The notes: a model not told the origin generated them from the letters alone. 64,000 bases of DNA from Haliovirga abyssi (GCF_030295325.1 NZ_AP027059.1:186001-250000), one strand, 5' to 3'; positions 43,637-52,133 are shown, numbered from the stretch's first letter. Numbers and translations: made by a program.

Positions 43637-44428
43637 ATGAAAGAGATAATAGTTTTTTCTAATAGAAAAGGAGGCACAGGCAAATCTTCTTCTGTTTATA
43701 ATTTAGGATATTTTTTATCTGAAAAAAATAAAGTTTTATTAATAGACTTTGATTCACAAGGGCATTTAGGAGTTTGGGCAGGATTAAAACAATCAAAAGT
43801 AAAAGAAAAAAATATATATATAAGTTTAGTAAAATTCATAAAAAATAAAACTATTGATAAAGATGATGTTTTTAAAATAAAAGAAAATTTATATATATTA
43901 CCATCAAATCAAGATTTGTCAGCATTGGATATGGAACTTATGAATGTAGAAAATAATAAAACTGTTCTAAAAGATTTTATTATAGAGATAGAAGAAGATT
44001 ATGATTATATAATCATAGATACAGAACCAGCTTTTGGAATGACAGCTTTAAATGGATATGTAGCAGCTACACAATTAATAATTCCAATAAAAACAGACTA
44101 TTTATCAATGATAGGTGTTTCTCAATTAATGAGTCTGTATTATAAAGTAAAAAGTACAATGAACCCATCAATTGAATTTGTAGGAATTCTACCAACATTT
44201 TATAATAAAAGGACAAATTTAGCTAAAAATTTAATGAAAGAATTAATTGAAACTTTTGGAAAAGATAAAATTTTTTCACCAATAAGAAAAGATATAAAAT
44301 TATCAGAAGCACCATATTATGGAAAATCTATATTTGAGTTTGCAAAAAAATCTCATGGAGAACAGGATTATAGAAAATTTGGAGAAGAGTATCTGAAAAA
44401 AGCAGGTGAAAAAAATGGAATTAGGTAA
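43637..44428 (+). CDS. ParA/MinD-type ATPase of the chemosensory cluster
   Basis: The 263-residue protein has the deviant Walker A motif KGGTGKS with lysines K11 and K16, LLIDFDSQGHLG as the A' motif, and IIIDTEPAFG as Walker B. It belongs to the ParA family. In other bacteria ParA homologues inside chemotaxis operons (ParC in Vibrio, PpfA in Rhodobacter) position chemosensory arrays. There is no parB or parS evident here. The next gene encodes a small partner with a ParB-like N-terminal motif, overlapping it by 14 bases. Confidence 0.9.
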   Translation: MKEIIVFSNRKGGTGKSSSVYNLGYFLSEKNKVLLIDFDSQGHLGVWAGLKQSKVKEKNIYISLVKFIKNKTIDKDDVFKIKENLYILPSNQDLSALDMELMNVENNKTVLKDFIIEIEEDYDYIIIDTEPAFGMTALNGYVAATQLIIPIKTDYLSMIGVSQLMSLYYKVKSTMNPSIEFVGILPTFYNKRTNLAKNLMKELIETFGKDKIFSPIRKDIKLSEAPYYGKSIFEFAKKSHGEQDYRKFGEEYLKKAGEKNGIR

Positions 44429-44732
44429 AGGATTAAAACTATTTTTTGGTGAAATGGAAGAAAATTCAGAAGATGTAGAAGATATAAATAACTATTTTGA
44501 AAAAGCGAAAAAAGAAAAAAACCCTTTGATTTCGTTTGCTTATTATTTTCAAGTTATTTTAAAAAGTGAAGATGAAAAGTTAAAATCAAAAGCTTATAAT
44601 AATTTGGCTATAATATTATATCAAGAAGAATATGAAAAAAAAGCAATAGAATATCTAAAAAAAGCAATAGAATGTGACAACGAAAATATTAATGCAAAAG
44701 AGAATTTAGAGGAGATAGATAGCAATAGATGA
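44415..44732 (+). CDS. Small TPR protein with ParB-like N-terminal LGKGL motif
   Basis: From the ATG at 44415 (AGGTGA five bases upstream) this is 105 residues. It begins MELGKGLKLFFGE, closely like the N-terminal peptide by which ParB proteins stimulate ParA (LGKGLxxLF). The body has one clear TPR unit, KAYNNLAIILYQEEYEKKAIEYLKKAIECDNENINAKENLEEI, preceded by another weaker helical pair. I infer that it binds the ParA-type ATPase through the tip and another cluster protein through the TPR. I know of no named family with this combination. Confidence 0.75.
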   Translation: MELGKGLKLFFGEMEENSEDVEDINNYFEKAKKEKNPLISFAYYFQVILKSEDEKLKSKAYNNLAIILYQEEYEKKAIEYLKKAIECDNENINAKENLEEIDSNR

Positions 44733-44742
44733 GTCTAATTCA

Positions 44743-44971
44743 TTCAGCACAAAGATATAAAGTTCTCTAAGATACGATAGTGTAAAGTTTTTGTAAAGAA
44801 AATAATTTCAGCACAAAGACGCGAAGTACGCAAAGGTACACTAAGAAAACATTGATACTTTACCAGATTAAAGCGTATCTAATTTTTTTATTATATATTG
44901 GTAAAAATGGATTCTACCCATATATAAGTTTTTCTTTGTGATACTTTGTGTTCTCCTTTCTTTGTGCTGAA
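44743..44971. repeat. CACAAAGA-type inverted repeat with a nested half of the palindromic element
   Basis: It fills most of the 358-base gap 44733-45090. TTCAGCACAAAGA occurs at 44743-44755 and 44807-44819, and inverted as TCTTTGTGCTGAA at 44959-44971. The flanking sequence is also imperfectly palindromic. Between them, 44850-44890 matches the right half of the 184-290 element (TTTACCAGAT, AAGCGTA, T run). A TATAAT at 45043-45048 could be the -10 of the next gene, but no -35 is convincing. Confidence 0.7.
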
Positions 44972-45090
44972 TCTTTGTTTTTTAAATGGTTTGACTTAAA
45001 GAAACGATTATTAGCTTGATGCCATTAAGAATCAAAGAAGATTATAATACAAATAGATTAAGTATTTCGTGAAAAGGAGGGGAAGAAAAA

Positions 45091-46560
45091 TTGATTGGAA
45101 TTGATTTAGGAACAGTTAATTCATTAGTAGCCTACATTGGAGAAGACAATAAACCTAAAATTATATCCACTGAAAGAGGAGAAAAATTTACTCCTTCAGT
45201 AGTTTATTTCAAAAATTCTTTAGAAGTATTAATTGGAGAATTAGCAAAAAGTCAAATGTACCTTTATCCAGAGCGAACAATTAGATTTGTAAAAAGAGAT
45301 ATAGGAAAAGAGATAGATTATACGATATTTGATAGAAAATTTAACCCAGCAGAAATTTCAGCTCTGATATTAAGAAAATTAATGAAAATATCAGATGAGT
45401 ATTTTGGCAAAAAAAAAGAAGCTATAATAACAGTACCTGCATATTTTGATGATAATCAAAGATTTTATACTATAAATGCAGCAAAATTAGCAGGAATAGA
45501 AAAAGTGCATTTGTTAAATGAACCTGATGCTGCAGCAATTGCATATGGTATTTTTAATGATAATACAAATTTAATGGTTTTGGATATAGGTGGTGGAACT
45601 TTTGATATATCTCTTATGAATATCAAAGATGGAGTTTTTAAAGTTATAGGAAACGGAGGCGATACCAATTTTGGCGGACTGGATTTTGATAATGCAATTT
45701 CTGATTATATATTAAAAACAGTGCAGGAAACTCAAAATATAGATTTGTCAAAAGACCCAATTGCAATGCAGCAGATATTAATACATTCAGAAAAAGCAAA
45801 GTTGGATTTGAGCACAGTGGATGAAACAAATATTATGATACCGTATATATCACAAAATGATAATGGGCCTATTCACATAAATATAACAATTACAAAAGAT
45901 ATATTTTATAAATTAACAGAAAATCTTTTTAAAAAATTTGAAAAATTAATAGAAGAAACTTTATTAGAAAACAAGATAGAAGATAACTGGCTAAATAAAA
46001 TTATTTTTGTAGGAGGAACTTCACGTATAAAGAAATTTAAAGATATAATAAAAAATAAATTTCCAACAGTTGAAATAAAACAAGATATAAATCCTGAAGA
46101 TGTTGTAGCAGAAGGAGCAGCAATAAAAGCTGGAATTTTATCAGGAAAATTAAAAGATGTAGAGTTTAAAGATATATTATCCCATTCATATGGAATAATA
46201 AATGATGAAGGAGAATTTGTAGAAATTTTAAACAAAGGCAGAGAATATCCAACAGTGGAATCAAAACTATTTACAAATAGTTTTGATGAGCAAGATGAAA
46301 TAATTTTAGAAATAAGACAAAAAATAGCAGAAGAGATAATAAGTTTAGGTAGCTTTAAATTTAAATCTACAAAAAAATGGAAAAAAAATGAATCTAATAT
46401 TGAAGTTGTTTTTAATGTTGATATTAATGGAGTTTTAAATGTTACAGCAATAGATATAGATACTCATCAAAGTGAAGAGCTAATAATAGAAAATGCTTTG
46501 TATGGGAACAGAGAAAACGAAACACAGGTAAGAAGAGGAAAAGAGATAATAGTAAAATAA
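45091..46560 (+). CDS. Shortened Hsp70/DnaK-family protein in the chemosensory cluster
   Basis: The ATPase half is complete: GIDLGTVNSLVA near the start, VPAYFDDNQR, LNEPDAAAIAYG, LDIGGGTFDISLM and IFVGGTSRIKKFKDII. A short substrate-binding beta domain follows (to about 489 residues), but the helical lid of DnaK (normally to about 600-640 residues) and the acidic C-terminal tail are absent. No dnaJ or grpE is nearby. The start is TTG at 45091 with AAGGAGGGG. Its place between the ParA pair and the receptor suggests a client-specific role in the array. Confidence 0.9.
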   Translation: MIGIDLGTVNSLVAYIGEDNKPKIISTERGEKFTPSVVYFKNSLEVLIGELAKSQMYLYPERTIRFVKRDIGKEIDYTIFDRKFNPAEISALILRKLMKISDEYFGKKKEAIITVPAYFDDNQRFYTINAAKLAGIEKVHLLNEPDAAAIAYGIFNDNTNLMVLDIGGGTFDISLMNIKDGVFKVIGNGGDTNFGGLDFDNAISDYILKTVQETQNIDLSKDPIAMQQILIHSEKAKLDLSTVDETNIMIPYISQNDNGPIHINITITKDIFYKLTENLFKKFEKLIEETLLENKIEDNWLNKIIFVGGTSRIKKFKDIIKNKFPTVEIKQDINPEDVVAEGAAIKAGILSGKLKDVEFKDILSHSYGIINDEGEFVEILNKGREYPTVESKLFTNSFDEQDEIILEIRQKIAEEIISLGSFKFKSTKKWKKNESNIEVVFNVDINGVLNVTAIDIDTHQSEELIIENALYGNRENETQVRRGKEIIVK

Positions 46561-46581
46561 AAAGCGGAGGTGTAGTTTAAA

Positions 46582-48537
46582 ATGGTAAGAAAAATGGAAA
46601 GTCCAGAGGATTATAGTGAAAAAAAATATGTTACAACAGGAATTACAACAAAACAAACAAATGGAGACGATTCTTTAAAAAAACGAGAAACAGCAAAAAA
46701 ACTAGCGATTCAAAGAGCAAAAGCTAGAACAATGGCAAAGAGACAAGCCATGGCAGAAAAAATAGGGGCTGCAACTGCAGAGCTTGCAGCAAACGTGGAA
46801 CAAGTTTCAGAAAACGGAGAAAATTTAGCTAATGCAGTAGAAAAAATAGCAGCGGCATCTCATCAAGCGGCATCAGCAACACAAGAAGCGATAGGTTCAT
46901 CTAAAATGATAAATGAAAATGTAAAAGCATCTACAAAGGATATGATGGATTTAAACGAAACTATTAATGAGAATGAAAAAATGGTTCAAACTATGGTAGT
47001 AAGTGTAGGAGAATTAATTGAAAATATAAAAGATATAGTTGAAAAAAACAATGTATCGGTAAAAATGATACAAGAATTAGAAGATAAATCAAACAAAATA
47101 GGAGATATAGTTAAAACGGTGGTAATGATATCAGACCAGACAAATTTATTAGCATTAAATGCAGCAATAGAAGCAGCGAGAGCAGGAGAACATGGGACTG
47201 GATTTGCAGTTGTAGCTGATGAGGTTAGAAATTTAGCGGAAGTTTCTGAAAAATCAGCAAATACTATTAGAGACGTGGTTGATGAAATGAAAGTAGATAT
47301 TGATGGTATAGTAAAAGATATTAATGAAATAATAAATGATTCTAATAAACAAACTGAAAAAGGAGGAATTGTAACAGAAGCGTTAAGAAAATTTAGAGAA
47401 GATTTTGTTGAAATAATTAACAAAACAGAAGAAAATATAGGATTATTTAACGAAATTGATAAAATGTCAGAAAGAATAGTGAGCGAGTCAGAAACGGTAG
47501 CAGCTGCTACAGAACAAATGAGTGCGGCAACTTTAGAATCTGCAAAAGCAAATGAAGAGCAAGCAAAAGCTCTTGAAGAGATATCTATAGCTACAAGAGA
47601 ACTTATGGAGATAGCAGAAGAGTTAAAAACGTCTACAGATTCGGAAAAATCTGCTGAAATAGTAGCTTCTGCAGCAGAACAGCTTTCTTCTAATATAGAA
47701 GAAGTTACAGCAACATCTCATCAAATAATGAGTGGATTAGAACAGGTGTCAAAAGGAACGGAAGTAGTCGCTGCAGGTGCAGAGTTAGGGAAAAAAATTG
47801 TAATAGAAATTGAAGAAAAAATGAATATATTTCAAGAAAATATAAAAAAGGATTATGAAAATATAGAAAATGTAAAAAAAGAATTAAAAAATAATACAGG
47901 AATAATAAAAGAGATAGCTGTTGGGTTAGATGGTTCAGATAACTTGTTTCAAGAATTATCAGACAATATTTTGAATTTACAAGAAAAAGGATTTAATATA
48001 AACAAAACTGTAAACAAAATTGATAAAGTTACAATTCAAACAAATATGCTTGCAGTAAATGGTTTTGTGGAAGCGGCTCATGCAGGAGATTATGGAAAAG
48101 GTTTTAATGTAGTTTCAAATGATATAAGGAATTTGGCAAATGATTCAGGAGAAAATGCAGATCAAATTCAGGAATTAGTAGAAGGAATACAACGACAAAT
48201 TGGAAAAACAAGTGTAAATATAGCAGAGTCAACAAAATATACAGCAATAGGTGTGAAAGAATCGCATGGAACTCAAAAAATATTGACTGATATGGGAGAA
48301 AATATAGAAAGCTTAATAGGTGTATACAAAAATGTTTTGAATAATATGGAGATTATAAATAATGCTTTAGAAGAAGAAAAAACTGGAATAGTACAAATTG
48401 CATTGGCAGCTAAAGATTCAAATGAAGCTGTAAAAGCTGTAATGGAAGATGCAAAAAAACAATTTAAAACAATGGAAGAAATATCAATGGCGATAGAAGA
48501 TATTGCTACAATTGCCGATGAATTACAAACTGAATAA
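46582..48537 (+). CDS. Soluble methyl-accepting chemoreceptor with two signalling tips
   Basis: No membrane segment or periplasmic domain exists in the 651 residues. A basic N-terminal region ([20 protein letters not shown]) leads into helical coiled coil. A first, canonical MCP tip lies at about 184-220 ([20 protein letters not shown], then [13 protein letters not shown]). A second, divergent tip lies at about 484-520 ([20 protein letters not shown], then [13 protein letters not shown]). The two are 300 residues apart, so the gene looks internally duplicated. It is probably the receptor for this CheA, but its input is unknown. Confidence 0.9.
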   Translation: MVRKMESPEDYSEKKYVTTGITTKQTNGDDSLKKRETAKKLAIQRAKARTMAKRQAMAEKIGAATAELAANVEQVSENGENLANAVEKIAAASHQAASATQEAIGSSKMINENVKASTKDMMDLNETINENEKMVQTMVVSVGELIENIKDIVEKNNVSVKMIQELEDKSNKIGDIVKTVVMISDQTNLLALNAAIEAARAGEHGTGFAVVADEVRNLAEVSEKSANTIRDVVDEMKVDIDGIVKDINEIINDSNKQTEKGGIVTEALRKFREDFVEIINKTEENIGLFNEIDKMSERIVSESETVAAATEQMSAATLESAKANEEQAKALEEISIATRELMEIAEELKTSTDSEKSAEIVASAAEQLSSNIEEVTATSHQIMSGLEQVSKGTEVVAAGAELGKKIVIEIEEKMNIFQENIKKDYENIENVKKELKNNTGIIKEIAVGLDGSDNLFQELSDNILNLQEKGFNINKTVNKIDKVTIQTNMLAVNGFVEAAHAGDYGKGFNVVSNDIRNLANDSGENADQIQELVEGIQRQIGKTSVNIAESTKYTAIGVKESHGTQKILTDMGENIESLIGVYKNVLNNMEIINNALEEEKTGIVQIALAAKDSNEAVKAVMEDAKKQFKTMEEISMAIEDIATIADELQTE

Positions 48538-48550
48538 GGGGGCTCGGAAG

Positions 48551-50074
48551 ATGAAAACAACTAAAGAAGGACAAAGTATTGTTTTTGAAATAAAAGATGA
48601 GAATTACGCAGTCCCTCTTATTTATGTAAAAGAGATAATAAGAGTTCCAGAAATAACAGAGCTTCCAATGTCTGAGGAATCTTTAAAAGGGATAATAAAT
48701 TTAAGGGGGATTATAGTTCCGGTTATATCAATAAGAGAAAAATTTGGAATTGAAAAAAGCATTGAAAATAAGGAACAAGAAAGAATAGTTATTTTAGAAA
48801 AAGAGGGTACTCAATTTGGAGTAACTGTAGATAAAATGAGAGGTGTAATTAATGTAAATGAAAATGAAATTGAAGAGAATGATGGAAATTTTGAAAGTGA
48901 ATTTATAAAAAATGTTATAAAAAAAGATAAAGAAATTTATATGGAACTAAATTTAGAAAAATTAATTGAAATAAAAACATTTGGAAACAGTGCAAATGGA
49001 AATTTAGGTAATTCAAACAAAAGTACAGAAAACAGACAAAATATTTTAGAGGTAAGAGAAAAATTTGTAACATTTAAAATAGGTGAAAATGACTATGGTT
49101 TTAATATTGAAGATGTAAAAGAGATAATAAGATATATAAAACCAAGGGAAGTGCCAGCAGAATCAGAATATATGCTAGGAGTAATAAAATTAAGAGAAGA
49201 AATTTTACCAATTTCAGATTTAAGAATAAAGTTGGGAGCAGAAAAAACAGAAGTAGATGAATTTACGAAAGTAGTAGTAATTGAAAGTAAAAATCATAAA
49301 ATAGGGTATGTGGTAGATAGAATAGAAGAGGTAATTAATATTGAAAAAGATAAAATATTGCCACCGCCGTTATATTTGAAAACACAAGGGAATGATGAAA
49401 TAAAATCAATAATAAAAGATAAAAATGAAAATATAACAATAATATTGGATATAGAAAAATTAATGGCAGATGTTTCGGAAAATTTAGACAAACTATCTGA
49501 AACGAAAAACTCTATTAAAGAAAATGAATCTAATATAAAAAAAGATGAAGATGTGCAATTTATAATATTTGAATTAGAAAAAACGCTTTATGGGATAGAA
49601 ATTGAAGACGTTAGAGAAATAAATAGGCTATCAAATATTACAAAAATTCCTAAAGCTCCTGAATTTGTAGAAGGAATAATAAATTTAAGAGGAGATGTTA
49701 TTGCAGTAGTAGATTTGAGGAAAAGATTTAGTTTAAACAAAAAAGAGATAGGAGAATTTACAAGAATAATAATATCAGAAGTAAAAGGAGTAAGTATAGG
49801 ATTTATAGTTGATTATGTAAAATATGTGTCAAAAGTTAATAGAAATGAAATTTTACCAGTTGAAACCCTTGGATTTGTTAATAATGACTTTTTAAAAGGC
49901 GTTTACAAAAACAAAGATAATAATAGCATGGTTTTAATATTAAATTTTGAAAATGTTATGACAGAAAAAGAGGTTAAAGATTTAGGGAAAATAGGTTCTA
50001 AACCGGTAACTAAAAAGAGAGAAACTAAGAAAAAAGTGCCTAAAAAGAAAAAAACTTTAAAAATTAATGAATGA
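48551..50074 (+). CDS. Coupling protein with three CheW domains
   Basis: Three successive CheW folds each begin with the family strand pattern: FEIKDENYAVPLIYVKEIIR (about 10), FKIGENDYGFNIEDVKEIIR (about 178) and FELEKTLYGIEIEDVREINR (about 338). Each also has the GIINLRG or GVIKLRE motif. The 507-residue protein ends in a lysine-rich tail (TKKRETKKKVPKKKKTLK). I use ATG 48551; a start at 48503 would overlap the receptor gene and lacks a ribosome site. A single CheW is about 150 residues, so this is a linear triple. Confidence 0.92.
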   Translation: MKTTKEGQSIVFEIKDENYAVPLIYVKEIIRVPEITELPMSEESLKGIINLRGIIVPVISIREKFGIEKSIENKEQERIVILEKEGTQFGVTVDKMRGVINVNENEIEENDGNFESEFIKNVIKKDKEIYMELNLEKLIEIKTFGNSANGNLGNSNKSTENRQNILEVREKFVTFKIGENDYGFNIEDVKEIIRYIKPREVPAESEYMLGVIKLREEILPISDLRIKLGAEKTEVDEFTKVVVIESKNHKIGYVVDRIEEVINIEKDKILPPPLYLKTQGNDEIKSIIKDKNENITIILDIEKLMADVSENLDKLSETKNSIKENESNIKKDEDVQFIIFELEKTLYGIEIEDVREINRLSNITKIPKAPEFVEGIINLRGDVIAVVDLRKRFSLNKKEIGEFTRIIISEVKGVSIGFIVDYVKYVSKVNRNEILPVETLGFVNNDFLKGVYKNKDNNSMVLILNFENVMTEKEVKDLGKIGSKPVTKKRETKKKVPKKKKTLKINE

Positions 50075-50107
50075 TAATATGTAATAGTATAATTTGTAAG
50101 GGAGCCC

Positions 50108-50191
50108 CCCCTGTCATCAAGATAAGAACTGGGCTTGCCAACGGCAAGCCCCTACAGTATTAATTCATTTTATAATGTAGGGGCTTTATTT
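50108..50191 (+). promoter_or_regulatory. Two mutually exclusive hairpins between the triple-CheW gene and cheB
   Basis: GGGCTTGCC (50131-50139) pairs with GGCAAGCCC (50143-50151). Alternatively AAGCCCCTACA (50146-50156) pairs perfectly with TGTAGGGGCTT (50176-50186), followed by TATTT. The shared AAGCCC segment makes them exclusive, as in an attenuator. TGTCATCAAGATAAG at 50112 is shared with the 34694 element, so a dispersed repeat is an equally good reading. Confidence 0.4.
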
Positions 50192-50238
50192 ATAACGCCA
50201 AAATAAAAAAAATTAAACCAAAAAAGAGGTGTAAACTA

Positions 50239-51333
50239 ATGAACGAAATAAGGGTTATAGTCGCTGATGATTCTGCATTAATGAGAAGGACTTTAAAAAA
50301 AATTATAGAAATGGATAGTCGACTAGTTGTTATTGAAACAGCAAGAGATGGAGAGGATGCAGTAAATAAAGTAAAAGAATTAAAACCAGATGTTGTAACA
50401 ATGGATATAAATATGCCTAAGATGGATGGACTTACCGCATTACAAATAATAATCGAAGAAGATATATGCCCTATAGTTGTAGTTTCATCCTTGTCACAAA
50501 GAGGAGCACTAACAACATATGAAGCATTAGAGCTAGGAGCATTTGCCTGTGTAGGGAAGCCTGGAGGGACTGTTAGTACAAATATGGCTGATGTTCAAAA
50601 AGAACTATGTGATGTTCTTTATGAAGCAGCTTTAATTGGACATAATGGAGAAAAGCTAAAAAGATTATCTAATAAGATGAAAACTATAAAAAAAATTAGA
50701 AAAGAAGAAGAAGTTTTATTAAATGAAATAGAAGTAAAAGTAAAAAAAGGGGGAATATTAAAAGCTGTAGCACTAGGAATATCAACTGGAGGGCCTAAAA
50801 ATATTTATGATGTATTACCTTTATTACCTAAAAACTTAAATGCAGCTATATTTGTGGTTCAACATATGCCGCCTAATTTTACAGAATCTTATGCTAAAAG
50901 ATTAAATAAATATTGTGATATGGAAGTTGTAGAGGCTAAAAATGGAATGCTAGTAGAAAGAGGAGTTATATATATAGGAAAAGGTGGTTATCATATTAGG
51001 ACTAGAAAAAATTTTAATAATGATTTAGTAATTAGACTTTCTAGAGTTCCAAAACATATGTTTATGCCATCTGTTGGAATTATGATGGAATCAATCTTAG
51101 ATAGTTTTGGTGAAAATACGTTAGGTGTACTTATGACTGGAATGGGAGATGACGGCGCTAACGGAATGGTAAAAATAAAACAAGCAGGAGGTTATACAAT
51201 AGCAGAAGCAGAAGAAACGTGTATTGTATTTGGAATGCCACAAGAAGCTATAAAAAGAGGTGGTGCAGATATAGTATTACCATCATATAAAATTGCAAAA
51301 GAGATAATAAATAAAGTGGGATTATATAAGTGA
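50239..51333 (+). CDS. cheB: Chemoreceptor methylesterase CheB
   Basis: CheB removes receptor methyl groups when phosphorylated. The N-terminal receiver has D10-D11 and phospho-acceptor D56 in VVTMDINMPKMDG. The C-terminal esterase has the catalytic serine S182 in GISTGGP, the histidine in VVQHMPPNF and the aspartate in MTGMGDDGANG. The length of 364 is normal. It follows the triple-CheW gene after a 164-base gap with hairpins, and a tRNA operon promoter starts 45 bases after its stop. Confidence 0.96.
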   Translation: MNEIRVIVADDSALMRRTLKKIIEMDSRLVVIETARDGEDAVNKVKELKPDVVTMDINMPKMDGLTALQIIIEEDICPIVVVSSLSQRGALTTYEALELGAFACVGKPGGTVSTNMADVQKELCDVLYEAALIGHNGEKLKRLSNKMKTIKKIRKEEEVLLNEIEVKVKKGGILKAVALGISTGGPKNIYDVLPLLPKNLNAAIFVVQHMPPNFTESYAKRLNKYCDMEVVEAKNGMLVERGVIYIGKGGYHIRTRKNFNNDLVIRLSRVPKHMFMPSVGIMMESILDSFGENTLGVLMTGMGDDGANGMVKIKQAGGYTIAEAEETCIVFGMPQEAIKRGGADIVLPSYKIAKEIINKVGLYK

Positions 51334-51377
51334 TTTTAGTTATTATTTATTTTTTAAAAATAAATAATAAAAAAGTG

Positions 51378-51406
51378 TTGACAAATACTTGGAAATGTTA
51401 TATAAT
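51378..51406 (+). promoter_or_regulatory. Consensus sigma70 promoter of the tRNA operon
   Basis: TTGACA (51378-51383), a 17-base spacer, and TATAAT (51401-51406): both hexamers are perfect. Transcription would start near 51413, 17 bases before the first tRNA. Confidence 0.92.
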
Positions 51407-51429
51407 CATTCTCGCCTTAAGTGGTAGTT

Positions 51430-51506
51430 CGGAGCATAGCGCAGTCCGGTAGCGCACCTGCCTTGGGAGCAGGGGGTCGTAGGTTCAAATCCTACTGTTC
51501 CGACCA
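51430..51506 (+). tRNA. tRNA-Pro(UGG)
   Basis: Acceptor CGGAGCA pairs with TGTTCCG, and CCA is encoded. The anticodon loop CTTGGGA gives UGG. Confidence 0.95.
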
Positions 51507-51509
51507 TAT

Positions 51510-51585
51510 GCGGGAATAGCTCAGATGGTAGAGCGTCAGCCTTCCAAGCTGAATGTCGCGAGTTCGACCCTCGTTTCCCGCTCCA
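51510..51585 (+). tRNA. tRNA-Gly(UCC)
   Basis: Acceptor GCGGGAA pairs with TTCCCGC, and CCA is encoded. The loop CTTCCAA gives UCC. Confidence 0.95.
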
Positions 51586-51590
51586 ATTAT

Positions 51591-51667
51591 GTGCCCGTAG
51601 CTCAGCTGGATAGAGCAACGGCCTTCTAAGCCGTAGGTCATGGGTTCGAATCCCGTCGGGCACACCA
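51591..51667 (+). tRNA. tRNA-Arg(UCU)
   Basis: Acceptor GTGCCCG pairs with CGGGCAC, and CCA is encoded. The loop around CTTCTAA gives UCU. Confidence 0.95.
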
Positions 51668-51695
51668 TTTTTAAAATTATAAATTTTTTTAAGAT

Positions 51696-51772
51696 GGTGG
51701 TTGTAGCTCAGTTGGTAGAGCACAGGATTGTGGCTCCTGTGGTCGCGGGTTCGATCCCCGTCATCCACCCCA
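51696..51772 (+). tRNA. tRNA-His(GUG)
   Basis: The loop TTGTGGC gives GUG. The extra 5' G at 51696 pairs with C73, the His identity element, and CCA is encoded. One acceptor position looks like a T-T mismatch. Confidence 0.93.
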
Positions 51773-51812
51773 ACAGATTTTAGATACAACCCACAAGATA
51801 GCACACAATGAT

Positions 51813-51889
51813 ACGCCTGTGGCTCAATTGGATAGAGCAACGGACTTCGAATCCGTGTGTTGCAGGTTCAAATCCTGTCAGGCGTGCCA
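51813..51889 (+). tRNA. tRNA-Arg(UCG)
   Basis: Acceptor ACGCCTG pairs with CAGGCGT, and CCA is encoded. The loop CTTCGAA gives UCG. Confidence 0.94.
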
Positions 51890-51933
51890 GTATGCCTGAA
51901 AAAAGTATTAACTTGATATTATTTAAACTTTAT

Positions 51934-52009
51934 GCGCTATTAGCTCAGTTGGTAGAGCACACGACTTTTAATCGTGTTGTCACAGGTTCGACCCCTGTAT
52001 AGCGCACCA
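51934..52009 (+). tRNA. tRNA-Lys(UUU)
   Basis: Acceptor GCGCTAT pairs with ATAGCGC, and CCA is encoded. The loop CTTTTAA gives UUU. Confidence 0.95.
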
Positions 52010-52049
52010 TTTTAATTTTAAAATTTAATTATAGCACAACATATTGTGT

Positions 52050-52133
52050 GCGAGGATGGCGGAATTGGCAGACGCACTAGACTTAGGATCTAGCGCCTAT
52101 GGCGTGAGGGTTCGACTCCCTCTCTTCGCACCA
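52050..52133 (+). tRNA. tRNA-Leu(UAG)
   Basis: Acceptor GCGAGGA pairs with TCTTCGC. A long variable arm (GCGCCTATGGCGT) marks a class II tRNA. The loop CTTAGGA gives UAG, and CCA is encoded. Confidence 0.95.

Noticed and set aside
43637-44428. ParA gene considered as part of a chromosome or plasmid partition locus
   Set aside because: No parB gene, no parS-like sites and a location within chemotaxis genes; array positioning fits better.
51406-51840. Long open frame on the - strand across the tRNA genes, and a + frame at 51808-52002
   Set aside because: They are antisense or in-frame readings of tRNA sequence; the tRNA folds and promoter fully explain the region.
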